This document shows positions 33,895-42,892 of a stretch of 64,000 nucleotides of DNA, one piece after another. The notes beneath the pieces were generated by a model. That model saw only the letters and a list, made by a program, of their open reading frames with translations, was not told where the DNA came from and searched no databases. Position 1 is the stretch's first letter, and the number at the start of each line of letters is the position of its first letter. The translations under genes and the position numbers were made by a program. Source of the stretch: JAUIJL01 sp965366625 (GTDB taxonomy: Bacteria > Acidobacteriota > Thermoanaerobaculia > Multivoradales > J023); assembly GCA_965366625.1 (NCBI GenBank), contig CBDUGP010000011.1, forward strand, positions 57,736 through 121,735. Reading direction: 5' to 3'.

Positions 33895-35130
33895 ATGGCT
33901 CCAGATATCTGGGCGTATAAATTAACGGTCAACGAACACTTCGAAAAACCAAGGGAAGAGGCCGATCGCCTCGTGGCGCAAAGCGCGGATTCCGATCGCT
34001 TCGGAGAGCCCTGGTTGCCGTTGGCCCGGGGAGAGCGGCCACCCGGAAAGAACGCGCAGGAAGGGGATCTATTCATTCTGGTGGTTTCACCCGGCGAAGG
34101 AGTGGCTCCTTACGTACATTCTGTGGCGACGGTAGCGGAGTCGACCCCGTTGGATCCAGAAGAGCGACCCTCGGCATTCAAGAGGTCTGAATCCGGGTGG
34201 TTCATTCGTTTCAGTGAGGCGTGCCGGGTCGACGAATGGGGCCGACTTGATGAAATCATCACGGATCTACCGGAGCCTTGGGATCCTGCGGAATGGAAGA
34301 AAGGTCAAGACTTTGTGCGGAATCTTACGAAGAACCCTAAAAGGAGCCCACCGGCTCGTGGATCGGCATTGACTGTGGATTTCGGTGAGGTTTCACAACC
34401 CGTTGAGCCGATCGAGCCGGTGTCTCTAGGCGTTAAGGGTTCTTTCATCGGTGTGGATCTCACCGCCGGGTCCTGGGAATCGGCCCTGGATGCGGGAAAA
34501 AAGGAATTCCCAGCGGTGGAGCTGTCCGCGGACGGTGATCGCTTGGCCTTCGTCGCCAAGCGGAAATTTAAGACCTTGACGGCCTTTCGAGAGTGGGTCG
34601 ACGAGCGGCGACCCACCCGGCTGATGATCGACGGCCCGTGCGCCGTGCGCGGGGCATCGCTCTCGGAAGCGCGGGATCGCTGGGTTTTCGCGGATTCCAT
34701 GGCGGCGCGGCTCGCCGAACGCCAGCTGAGCACCGACAAGATTCCGCTTTTTTGGACGAGCCGACGGACCTTGGAAGCCTTCGATGGGGCCAGCCGGTGG
34801 ATTGCCCGGTCTCTCGCTTTGTTCGGGGATCTAGAACGGGAAAACGGTATCCGCGCTCTTGAAACCTATCCCAACGGGGTGTTCGTCCGATTGGCGCGGA
34901 GCCACTGGCCTGGTTTTCGACTGACCAAGAAGGGGAAGCTCGAGGGCCGTCGGCAACGGACGGAACTCTTGCAAGCCTATGTCGACGGTCTGGATGGGGT
35001 TTTAAGAAACCACGACGATGTCGATGCGGCGGCGGCAGCCCTGGTGGGCGCCTTGGTCGAAGCCGGCCAGGTCGATGAGCTGGGCGCCGTCGACGAAGGT
35101 GGGATCATCTACTTGGCGCGGAATCCTTGA
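33895..35130 (+). CDS. DUF429 RNase H-like protein with extra N-terminal domain
   Basis: ATG 33895 is preferred to GTG 33889 because AGGGAGG (33883-33889) overlaps the GTG and is correctly spaced for the ATG; 411 residues. Residues ~183-411 match DUF429, a predicted RNase H-fold nuclease family: FIGVDLTAG (Asp188), MIDGPCAVRG (Asp246), LETYPNGVF (Glu323), HDDVDAAAAAL (Asp377) and the closing DEGGIIYLA. All four acidic positions are present. Residues ~1-150 are separate, with WAYKLTVNEHFEKP, GDLFILVVSP and GWFIRFSEACRV, loosely like PUA/EVE-type modified-base readers; this is tentative. There is no signal peptide. It starts ~200 bp outside the leader of CRISPR array 1 and points away from it. 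A defence or nucleic-acid role is inferred. Confidence 0.8.
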   Translation: MAPDIWAYKLTVNEHFEKPREEADRLVAQSADSDRFGEPWLPLARGERPPGKNAQEGDLFILVVSPGEGVAPYVHSVATVAESTPLDPEERPSAFKRSESGWFIRFSEACRVDEWGRLDEIITDLPEPWDPAEWKKGQDFVRNLTKNPKRSPPARGSALTVDFGEVSQPVEPIEPVSLGVKGSFIGVDLTAGSWESALDAGKKEFPAVELSADGDRLAFVAKRKFKTLTAFREWVDERRPTRLMIDGPCAVRGASLSEARDRWVFADSMAARLAERQLSTDKIPLFWTSRRTLEAFDGASRWIARSLALFGDLERENGIRALETYPNGVFVRLARSHWPGFRLTKKGKLEGRRQRTELLQAYVDGLDGVLRNHDDVDAAAAALVGALVEAGQVDELGAVDEGGIIYLARNP

Positions 35131-35308
35131 GTCGCTCGCCTCTGGCTGATCCGTAAAACCTCGGCCACGGTCAGCTCAAAAAACTCTCGAACGGGTGATG
35201 CGGTTTCGAGGGCCTTTACGCCCTACGAAGAAAGACCTTCGTCTCGCCTCAGAACCGGCGGGCCCCACGACGAGCCGGCCGCGGCTCCCCATCGAGAGGA
35301 TTTTTCCC

Positions 35309-38300
35309 ATGTCTTGTCAGACTCCAGCCGTGTTGTTTTCGAATCGATCGAGTGTTCTGCGCCCAGGGACGGTGCTTCTTTCTTTGCTGATCCTGAGCCT
35401 CGCGAGCCTCGCCGGTGCTACGTGGGCGCAGCCCGATCGCTCGGAGCTGTCCGTCGATCGTTTCGGACGACCGGTGATCGACGCGGACGGCAATCATTTG
35501 CGATACGACCGTTTTGAAACCGAGGCGGCGATGGCCCAGGCCCGGCTTGGGGCCGAGACCGGCGCCGGAAAGGCCCGAACCCAGACGGTGCTCGAGGACC
35601 TTTCGACCTTGGATTCGCTCGCGGGCACCGCCAAATCGACGATTCCCGGTTTGCGTGGCGAGGAGAGTTGGCACCACGTTCAATTCGGCGTCGGGATCGG
35701 CGACAAGGGACTCTATTTGGCGCGTTTCGACGGCACGGGAAACCCCAGCCATATCGTGGCGACGGCGGGTGAAGAAAACTTCGACCCCAACTCCTATTGG
35801 TATGTGCTGCAAGAGGGAGCTGCCGGATTCGAATTCACCTGGCAGAGCGATTTCGATCACCACGACATCGACGATTTGATCGTCGCCGACGTCGACGGAG
35901 ACGGTATCGACGAGGTGCTCGTGGCCATGGGAGGGCGGGTGGAGATCTGGGGTTTCGTGGCGGGTGCCATGGAGCGGATCTCGGGCTTTTTTGCCGACGT
36001 CGACACCTTTGCCGGTGTGACCGTCGCCGATGTGGACGGTGACGGTTCAAATGAGGTGCTTTTTTGTGACGACGACACCGAGTTGGTGGTCACCGACCTC
36101 ACCGGCTACACCGAATTTCGCTCGCCCCTTTACGGCTGCTCCGATCTGGCGGTGGGCCAAGTCGACGACGATGCGGGTTTGGAGATCGTCGCCACCGCCG
36201 GCGCGTCCGGGGGTTGGGTGCTCGACGGCGCGACCCGGGCCCTCGAATGGGATCGCGTGGGTGGTTTCGGCGACGACTTGGTGGTGGCGGATGTGGACGG
36301 CGACGGTCGTGGTGAAATCCTCGCGGCTTTCCGATGGAACGATCTCTTCGCCTTCAGCGGCGAGACACAATCCCTGGCCTGGGTTGAGGACGTGGACCTG
36401 GATCTGGACTCCCTGACAACCGGCGATTGGAATGGCGACGGCATTCCAGAGGTCATTTACGGCGACGGTCAATGGGGTGACCTCCACGTGCTCTCGGGCC
36501 TCGACGGCAGCCTGATCGAGAGCATCGACAATCCCGGTCACGGAGTGGCCGGTTTGACCGCCGGCACCCTGGGCTCAAGCGTTGGGACTCAGCTGCTCTG
36601 GAGCCACGGTTATAGCTCCACCGCCGCCGATCATCTGCTGCTTTACGACAGCACCAGCGCGACCGTAGAACTCGAATCCCCGAGCCATTTCGGGCCCCAC
36701 TACTCCTTGGCCCACGGCATGCTCGGCGGTCAACGGGAGCTCATCTACAGCACCTATTATCCGGGCGGATTCGACGGGGATCCGAGTTATTTCCAAGTGA
36801 ATGCCGACACTCTGGAGCCGATCCAGGCCAGCACCGGCATTGCCGGCGGGCCGCAATACCTCTTCGGCATCGAAGCCGCGGATCTCGACGGCGACGGCGA
36901 CTACGAGGTCTTGGCGGGCGGTGACGACGGTGTTTTGGCCGCTTACGAGGGGTCGGGTCAAGCTCTGCGGTGGCAGTCCGCGGCTTCCAACGGCCATCAA
37001 ATTCACGGCATCGAGGTGGTAGACGTCGATGGCGACGGCGACCTCGAAGTGGTGGCCTCGGCCCACCGTCGAACCACGGCCGCCGCAGGGCCCGCTATTT
37101 TTGTCTTCGACGCCGCGGACGGTAGCACCGAGTGGCAAAGTCCCGCGTTGATCAACGGTTTTGCCCAGGTTCCCCATCTGCGAGTCGCCAATGTGGATGC
37201 CGACCCGGCGCTCGAAATCCTGGTGGCGGCACAGAACGACGATCTTTGGGTTTTCGATGGCCAAACCGGTACCCAGGAGCTGGTGACGAGTTCGCTGAAA
37301 ATTACCGCGCTCGACACTGCCGACCGAAACGGCGACGGGGTCGAAGAAATCTTTGTCGGCAACGATGACGGTGAGATCGTGATTCTCGACCCCACGTCGG
37401 GTCTGGTGTCGGAAACGGTCTATCCCCAGAGCTACGACCCGATTCAGGGTCTGCAGGTAGTAGATCTCAACGAAGACGGTGACTTGGACTATGCATTCGC
37501 CCTCAGGGGTCGTCCCCAGGTGGTCAGCGGTGCCGACGGCTCCGTGCTTTGGGCCGACTACCAACCGAGCCCGGTTTTCAGCTATTACGACAATCCGGAA
37601 GGCAAGATGGACTCTCTCTTGGTCGGCAACCTGGACAGCGATCCGGCCATGGAGCTGTGGCTCAACCTGGGCACCCACGGCATGAAGATCTACGAACTCA
37701 CGCCCGTGAGCCACACCGCTCCGACCTTCAGCCTGATTTCCCACACGGACGGCCAGAGCGTGGAAGGGCCCGAAATCACCTTGACCGGTGCCGCCTTCGA
37801 TGCCGAGGACGGAGACATTTCTTCGACCATCGTTTGGACCTCCCACACCAAGAGCCGGATTCTCGGTCGGGGTAGCTCGGTGACCGCGAGATTGGGCGTC
37901 GGCAGCCAAACCCTGTCGGCGATCGTCTACGACAGCAGCGGATACGGGGCCTATCAAGTCTTCAATCTGACCATCACCCCGGGAAATGCCGCGCCGTCGA
38001 TATTGATTACCGAGCCGGCCGACGGCGCGGTCTTCGAACCGGGGCCCATCCAGCTCACGGGCCAAGCGACCGATCCGGAAGACGGCGACCTCAGCTCGCA
38101 GATCACCTGGAACTCGGACCTCGATGGAGATTTGGGGTCCGGCACGCTGAGCGTATCCCTCTCCGTGGGTGAGCATCTGCTCTACGCCGAGGTCACCGAC
38201 AGCGGTGGCAAAACGGCGGAGCAAATCATTTCGGTCACCGTGGCTCCCCAGGGTGTGGCGGGTTTGATGGGTTATTGGGCCTTGGATGACGGCGCCGAAA

Positions 38301-39793
38301 ATCCGGCTTCGACGATCGCCTTGGACGGTTCGTCCATGGGTCGCGACGGCACCCTGGAACCGGCCACACCGGGGGCCGGACCGCGTTGGATCGAGGGACG
38401 TCTCGGCGGGGCCATCGAGCTGGACGGTACGGACGATCTCGTGCGAGTGGCGGCGGATTCCCAGCTCGACGAGCTGAGCGCCTTCACGGTCGCGGGCTGG
38501 ATCCGGCACGGGGCAACGAACGCTTTCCATTCGATCGTCGACAAGCGGGACCAACACACCGACGGCTTCGACCTTTACCTCAACAGCTCCTCTCGCCTCT
38601 TCGTGCGGGTCAACAACGCGGCCCTGAACGGCACCGCCGTGGTGGCCGACGATAGCTGGCACCATGTGGCCGGCACCTACGACGGCAGTGAGCTTCGGCT
38701 CTACGTCGACGGCGTGCTCGACGCATCCCTCAGCTCCTCGGCCGGGGTGTCGTCCACCACCACGGATTTGCTGATCGGTCGCAATTGGTCGGGTGGTTTC
38801 CTTTTCGAGGGTGCGTTGGACGATCTACGCCTTTACGGCCGTGCCTTGGAGCCGGCAGAAATCCAAGCGGTCTACGAGGCACCGGCGCCCCAACGACTCA
38901 ACCCGGGGCCGTCGGGCATTTTGCCGGCCGGAACCACCGAAGCGACCCTGCAAGTGGACACCGACGAACCGGCGAGTTGTGCCTTCGATACCGTGGCGGG
39001 CACGGACTTTTCGTCCATGGCGTACGCCTTTGGAACCTCCGACGACTTGAACCACTCCGCAGTCGTGACCGGTCTGCAAGATGCCACCACCTACGTGTTC
39101 TACGTCCGCTGTAGCGATCTGACGGGCAATGCCAACGACGACGATCTCGCCATCACCTTCGAGGTGGCCGATCCCAACGACACCACCGTCGGTTTGATCG
39201 GCCGGTGGCCCCTGGACGGCGATGGCGACGACGCCTCGCCCTTCGGTCACCACGGGGTGTTCGAAAACGGCGGGCTCTTCGTGCCGGGCATTTCCGGCTC
39301 GGCAGTTGAATTCGATGGTTTCGAAACCGGCATCCGCGTGGCGTCCACACCGACCCTGGCGTCGCCGAGTGAGGTCTCGATCAGCGCTTGGATCCAAGTC
39401 CAGCCCCAAGACGCCGGATCGTTCATGTCGATCGTCGACAAACGGGACGGCAATTTGGACGGTTACGACCTCTTCCTAACCGGAGACGCCAAGCTCTTCA
39501 TGCGAGTCAACGACCAAAGCCACACCGGCCTCACGGTCCTGGCGGACGGTGCCTGGCACCACGTGATGGGCGTCTACGACGGCTCGACCCTGGCCCTGTG
39601 GGTAGACGGCGTGTTGGAAACCACCAAAACAGTCGGCGCTGAAACCCTCGATACCACCGCGACCCTGCGCATCGGTGAGCATTGGTCCTTCGGGCCATAT
39701 TACTTCCACGGTTTGATCGACGAGGTCAGGGTTTACGAACGGGCTCTGGGTCCGGCGGATGCCGCTCTATTGTCGGTGCCGCCGGCTCCGTGA
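35309..39793 (+). CDS. Secreted FG-GAP propeller / Ig-like / LamG protein
   Basis: ATG 35309 follows GAGAGGA (35294-35300) and begins a good signal peptide (LLSLLILSLASLAGATWAQ); an upstream in-frame ATG at 35195 would add an implausible basic leader. 1,494 residues. From ~nt 35,860 to 37,700 there are many FG-GAP/VCBS blades with calcium loops (DVDGDGIDEVLVA, DLDGDGDYEVLAGG, DVDGDGDLEVVAS). Two Ig-like domains cover 37,700-38,240 (SISHTDGQ-like starts). Two LamG/concanavalin-like domains follow at 38,260-38,885 and 39,190-39,780, each with GAIELDG or AVEFDG, SIVDKRD, WHHVxGxYDGS and LYVDGV/LWVDGV. A short FN3-like segment lies between them. The domain mix suggests carbohydrate or surface binding outside the cell; no enzyme motif was seen. 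Confidence 0.88.
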   Translation: MSCQTPAVLFSNRSSVLRPGTVLLSLLILSLASLAGATWAQPDRSELSVDRFGRPVIDADGNHLRYDRFETEAAMAQARLGAETGAGKARTQTVLEDLSTLDSLAGTAKSTIPGLRGEESWHHVQFGVGIGDKGLYLARFDGTGNPSHIVATAGEENFDPNSYWYVLQEGAAGFEFTWQSDFDHHDIDDLIVADVDGDGIDEVLVAMGGRVEIWGFVAGAMERISGFFADVDTFAGVTVADVDGDGSNEVLFCDDDTELVVTDLTGYTEFRSPLYGCSDLAVGQVDDDAGLEIVATAGASGGWVLDGATRALEWDRVGGFGDDLVVADVDGDGRGEILAAFRWNDLFAFSGETQSLAWVEDVDLDLDSLTTGDWNGDGIPEVIYGDGQWGDLHVLSGLDGSLIESIDNPGHGVAGLTAGTLGSSVGTQLLWSHGYSSTAADHLLLYDSTSATVELESPSHFGPHYSLAHGMLGGQRELIYSTYYPGGFDGDPSYFQVNADTLEPIQASTGIAGGPQYLFGIEAADLDGDGDYEVLAGGDDGVLAAYEGSGQALRWQSAASNGHQIHGIEVVDVDGDGDLEVVASAHRRTTAAAGPAIFVFDAADGSTEWQSPALINGFAQVPHLRVANVDADPALEILVAAQNDDLWVFDGQTGTQELVTSSLKITALDTADRNGDGVEEIFVGNDDGEIVILDPTSGLVSETVYPQSYDPIQGLQVVDLNEDGDLDYAFALRGRPQVVSGADGSVLWADYQPSPVFSYYDNPEGKMDSLLVGNLDSDPAMELWLNLGTHGMKIYELTPVSHTAPTFSLISHTDGQSVEGPEITLTGAAFDAEDGDISSTIVWTSHTKSRILGRGSSVTARLGVGSQTLSAIVYDSSGYGAYQVFNLTITPGNAAPSILITEPADGAVFEPGPIQLTGQATDPEDGDLSSQITWNSDLDGDLGSGTLSVSLSVGEHLLYAEVTDSGGKTAEQIISVTVAPQGVAGLMGYWALDDGAENPASTIALDGSSMGRDGTLEPATPGAGPRWIEGRLGGAIELDGTDDLVRVAADSQLDELSAFTVAGWIRHGATNAFHSIVDKRDQHTDGFDLYLNSSSRLFVRVNNAALNGTAVVADDSWHHVAGTYDGSELRLYVDGVLDASLSSSAGVSSTTTDLLIGRNWSGGFLFEGALDDLRLYGRALEPAEIQAVYEAPAPQRLNPGPSGILPAGTTEATLQVDTDEPASCAFDTVAGTDFSSMAYAFGTSDDLNHSAVVTGLQDATTYVFYVRCSDLTGNANDDDLAITFEVADPNDTTVGLIGRWPLDGDGDDASPFGHHGVFENGGLFVPGISGSAVEFDGFETGIRVASTPTLASPSEVSISAWIQVQPQDAGSFMSIVDKRDGNLDGYDLFLTGDAKLFMRVNDQSHTGLTVLADGAWHHVMGVYDGSTLALWVDGVLETTKTVGAETLDTTATLRIGEHWSFGPYYFHGLIDEVRVYERALGPADAALLSVPPAP

Positions 39794-39817
39794 GCACGCC
39801 ACCCGTTCGCTGTCGGA

Positions 39818-39953
39818 GCGCCACGGAATAAATTCCGAGGCTCCTCAAGCCTTGTCCCTTCGGGACGGCCCGGAGGTCTGCCTTACCGGGCTTGTTTCCG
39901 CTTCGAGGGCGCCTAGCTATAGCTAGCGAGAGGAGCCGGGCATTTCCAGACGG
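39818..39953. repeat. Dispersed intergenic repeat, copy 1
   Basis: It starts GCGCCACGGAATAAA and ends near GCCGGGCATTTC, and is recognisably the same element as 45612-45718. It contains a GTCCC-TTC-GGGAC hairpin (39854-39866), which could act as a terminator for the upstream gene although no T-run follows. It also contains a 14-bp perfect palindrome, CTAGCTATAGCTAG (39913-39926). Confidence 0.65.
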
Positions 39954-39978
39954 GCAGATTTGGTAGGGTTTAAACACC

Positions 39979-41475
39979 ATGCATGCCCAACATCGCGAGC
40001 CTTTCGAACGAACCGCCCTTGTCTTGACGCTCTTCATGCTTGCACTCGGGAACCCGGCCCTATGCCAAGACGGCCCCGGCTTTCCGACGCTGCCGGCCGA
40101 CCAGGCCGCCGGCTCTGGTTTGCTTCAACCGTGCTTCGAGCCATTGCCCGGCAAGATCGAATGCGGACGTTTTCGGGTTTTCGAAGACCGCGCGGCGGCG
40201 AAGGGCAGAACCCTCGATTTGGCCTTTGTGGTTGCCCGGGCGTTCGATCCCAAGGGCAAGCATGCCAAGAGCAAACAGCGGGACGCGGTCACCTTCTTTT
40301 TGGGCGGTCCGGGCTCGTCGCCGACGGACCAGGCGGCAGGATTCATCGGGCTTTTCCGAGGGGTGCGACAAAGCCGCGATCTCCTCTTCCTGGATTTCCG
40401 CGGTGCCGGAGCGTCAGGCGCCTTGAGCTGCGATGTGCCCTATCCCCGAGGTGCGGCCTCCCGGTTCGACGAACTCTTTCCGCCGGATCACTTGAAGGCC
40501 TGCGCCAACGCCTTGTCCGAGCGGGCGCGTCTCGATTTGTATACCTCCGCTGCTTCCATGGACGATCTCGAAGATCTGCGGACATGGTTGGGTTATTCCG
40601 CACTCAATTTCTGGACCGGCTCGTACGGCACGCGGGAAGCGCAGGTTTTCTTGCGCCGTCATCCGAAGGCGGTGCGCACGGTGGTGCTCAACGCCCCGAG
40701 CCCGATCTTCGAGAAGCCGTATCTTTCCCACGCCCGGGGTCTTCAGGATGCCCTCGATCGATTGCTCGCCGAATGTGCCGGCAACGCCGAGTGTCGGGAG
40801 GCTTACCCCGAGCTGGACAAGGAGCTGAAGGCGGTGTTGTCTCGGGTGCGGTTGAACCCACCGAAGGTGAAAGCTGAGGGTCGAGAGGTGACCTTGAGCG
40901 CGGGGGCCTTGGGATATGCCCTGCGCGGTCTGCTCTATCGGCGGGGCGGTGAGGTTCCCTACTTCGTGCATCGGGCGGCGATGGGAGAGTGGCAGCCGCT
41001 TGCGGACTATTTCTTGGAGCGCCAAAGCTGGGTGGCGCGGCCCAACGACTCTACGGGATACCATTTCTCGGTGATCTGCGCCGAGAGCATCGACTTCGTC
41101 ACCGACGAGGAGGTGCGCCGGCACACGAAGGGTACCTTTCTCGGCGACTTCCTGATCGGCGCCTATCGAGAGGCTTGCCGTACGTGGCCTCACATTCGTT
41201 TGCGGTCGTCGTTCCTTGAGCCGGTGAAAAGCGACGTGCCGACCCTGATCCTGTCCGGCGAGCGCGACCCGGTCACGCCGCCGAGCAATGGCAAGGCGTT
41301 GGAGGCGGTGTTCACCAACAGCCGCCATGTGGTGGTGCCCAACGGTGGCCACGGCGTGTTTGGCCCATGTTTCCAGGGCATGGTGCAAAATCTGGTGGAA
41401 AGCGGGCGGGTCGACGGTCTCGACGACTCCTGCGTGAAAGGGGCCGAGCCGACCTCTTTCCGCTTGCCGGACTAG
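39979..41475 (+). CDS. Secreted alpha/beta hydrolase, TAP-like (prolyl/tripeptidyl aminopeptidase type)
   Basis: 498 residues from ATG 39979, with a signal peptide (LVLTLFMLALGNPALCQ). Oxyanion-side motif FFLGGPGSSP, then LLFLDFRGAGASG, then the nucleophile elbow FWTGSYGT with Ser215. The C-terminal TAP-like part has VPTLILSGERDPVTPP (Asp430) and VVVPNGGHGVF (His458), completing a Ser-Asp-His triad. Several cysteine pairs in the cap region fit a periplasmic or exported enzyme. Members cleave short N-terminal peptides or esters; the substrate is unknown here. The elbow has Thr where Gly is usual (TGSYG rather than GGSYG), a mild change. The gene ends 42 bases before CRISPR array 2. Confidence 0.85.
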   Translation: MHAQHREPFERTALVLTLFMLALGNPALCQDGPGFPTLPADQAAGSGLLQPCFEPLPGKIECGRFRVFEDRAAAKGRTLDLAFVVARAFDPKGKHAKSKQRDAVTFFLGGPGSSPTDQAAGFIGLFRGVRQSRDLLFLDFRGAGASGALSCDVPYPRGAASRFDELFPPDHLKACANALSERARLDLYTSAASMDDLEDLRTWLGYSALNFWTGSYGTREAQVFLRRHPKAVRTVVLNAPSPIFEKPYLSHARGLQDALDRLLAECAGNAECREAYPELDKELKAVLSRVRLNPPKVKAEGREVTLSAGALGYALRGLLYRRGGEVPYFVHRAAMGEWQPLADYFLERQSWVARPNDSTGYHFSVICAESIDFVTDEEVRRHTKGTFLGDFLIGAYREACRTWPHIRLRSSFLEPVKSDVPTLILSGERDPVTPPSNGKALEAVFTNSRHVVVPNGGHGVFGPCFQGMVQNLVESGRVDGLDDSCVKGAEPTSFRLPD

Positions 41476-41517
41476 CAAACACAGGGTCTCGTCTCAGGCA
41501 TGAGCGGATTGGGCTGG

Positions 41518-42705
41518 GGCCGATCCCCGCGTGTGCGGGGGAGACTCAGGGACCAAAGGCAGTGGTGTCAGCTATGCAGGCCGATCCCCGCGTGTGCGGG
41601 GGAGACCGGGTGGCCGACTCGCGTCTCTTTCGCCGAGACGGCCGATCCCCGCGTGTGCGGGGGAGACCGCGGGTCGATATCCAGAGGATCGATAGAAAAA
41701 GGCCGATCCCCGCGTGTGCGGGGGAGACCTTTGTCCGATGTCCAAACGATCCGAGTCAAAAGGCCGATCCCCGCGTGTGCGGGGGAGACGCGCCCCGCTG
41801 ATACACACGGTGGCCCGGCGTGGGCCGATCCCCGCGTGTGCGGGGGAGACGATGGCAGCTGGAGCCCTACTAAATGGGGCCTGGGCCGATCCCCGCGTGT
41901 GCGGGGGGAGACTTCACACGTTCCCGTGTGGGTCTACTGTCACGCGGCCGATCCCCGCGTGTGCGGGGGAGACCTTGAGGACCAAGCTCGGCGACACGAT
42001 CGAGGAGGCCGATCCCCGCGTGTGCGGGGGAGACACTCTAGGACGATACCTCAAGAACTATCCTCAGGGCCGATCCCCGCGTGTGCGGGGGAGACAGGTC
42101 CGCGGGTCCGGGCGACATGCGCTTAGGAGGCCGATCCCCGCGTGTGCGGGGGAGACTCTCCGCGGCCTATGACCCTGTGCGGGATGCAAGGCCGATCCCC
42201 GCGTGTGCGGGGGAGACGGACCTGTCACCGGGCTCTGCACGATCTCGGCAGGCCGATCCCCGCGTGTGCGGGGGAGACAAGCGCGAGCTGTGCAGGTGCA
42301 GGGGCCGGTAGGGCCGATCCCCGCGTGTGCGGGGGAGACGAAACCCGTGGCATAGAGCCCATCACCACCGAGGGCCGATCCCCGCGTGTGCGGGGGAGAC
42401 CCAGCCGACTGTCGCACAAACTGTGTCGTCGTCGGCCGATCCCCGCGTGTGCGGGGGAGACCAGACATCAAATCCATGGAAGCAGGCACCAAGGGGCCGA
42501 TCCCCGCGTGTGCGGGGGAGACTAATAGAGGCTGTAGACATTCACTCCGAGCCGGGGCCGATCCCCGCGTGTGCGGGGGAGACGTATTGAGGGAATCAAG
42601 ATCGTAGATTCATGAAGGCCGATCCCCGCGTGTGCGGGGGAGACCCGATGAAGAATGTCCCCTTGATCAGGAAGTGAGGCCGATCCCCGCGTGTGCGGGG
42701 GAGAC
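41518..42705 (-). CRISPR. CRISPR array 2, type I-E-like (20 repeats, 19 spacers)
   Basis: Twenty copies of the same 28-base repeat as array 1 run from 41518 to 42705, with 33-base spacers throughout. The repeat at 41884 has one extra G (29 bases). Orientation is the same as array 1, with the homologous leader on the right at 42706. No spacer was seen by eye to be shared with array 1. No cas genes are nearby within the window. Confidence 0.97.
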
Positions 42706-42857
42706 TCTGCGACATTTTGTCGCGGTTTGACGGTGGCCCTTGGTCTATCCTATTAAATTTTCAAGGATCGATTCCAGCGAATCCACCTTATTAGAGCCGA
42801 TCCGCACAAAACGGCCCATTGAATCTCCAAGAAAGAAGACCGGGGCCATCGGCCGGG
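42706..42857 (-). promoter_or_regulatory. Leader of CRISPR array 2
   Basis: Homologous to the array 1 leader across about 150 bp, with the first 19 bases identical, including a GCGACA-TTT-TGTCGC inverted repeat (42709-42723). The minus-strand lipoprotein gene ends 36 bases beyond it and is transcribed toward the array. Confidence 0.85.
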
Positions 42858-42892
42858 CGGTCCGAGACTCCAAGGCCGGTGGCGCTGAAGGT

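Noticed and set aside
41500..42607. Open frames across CRISPR array 2
   Set aside because: Same artefact of translated repeats.
31665..42677. Self-targeting or shared spacers between the two arrays
   Set aside because: None was noticed by eye, but a proper search of each 33-base spacer against the window and the genome would be needed to decide.
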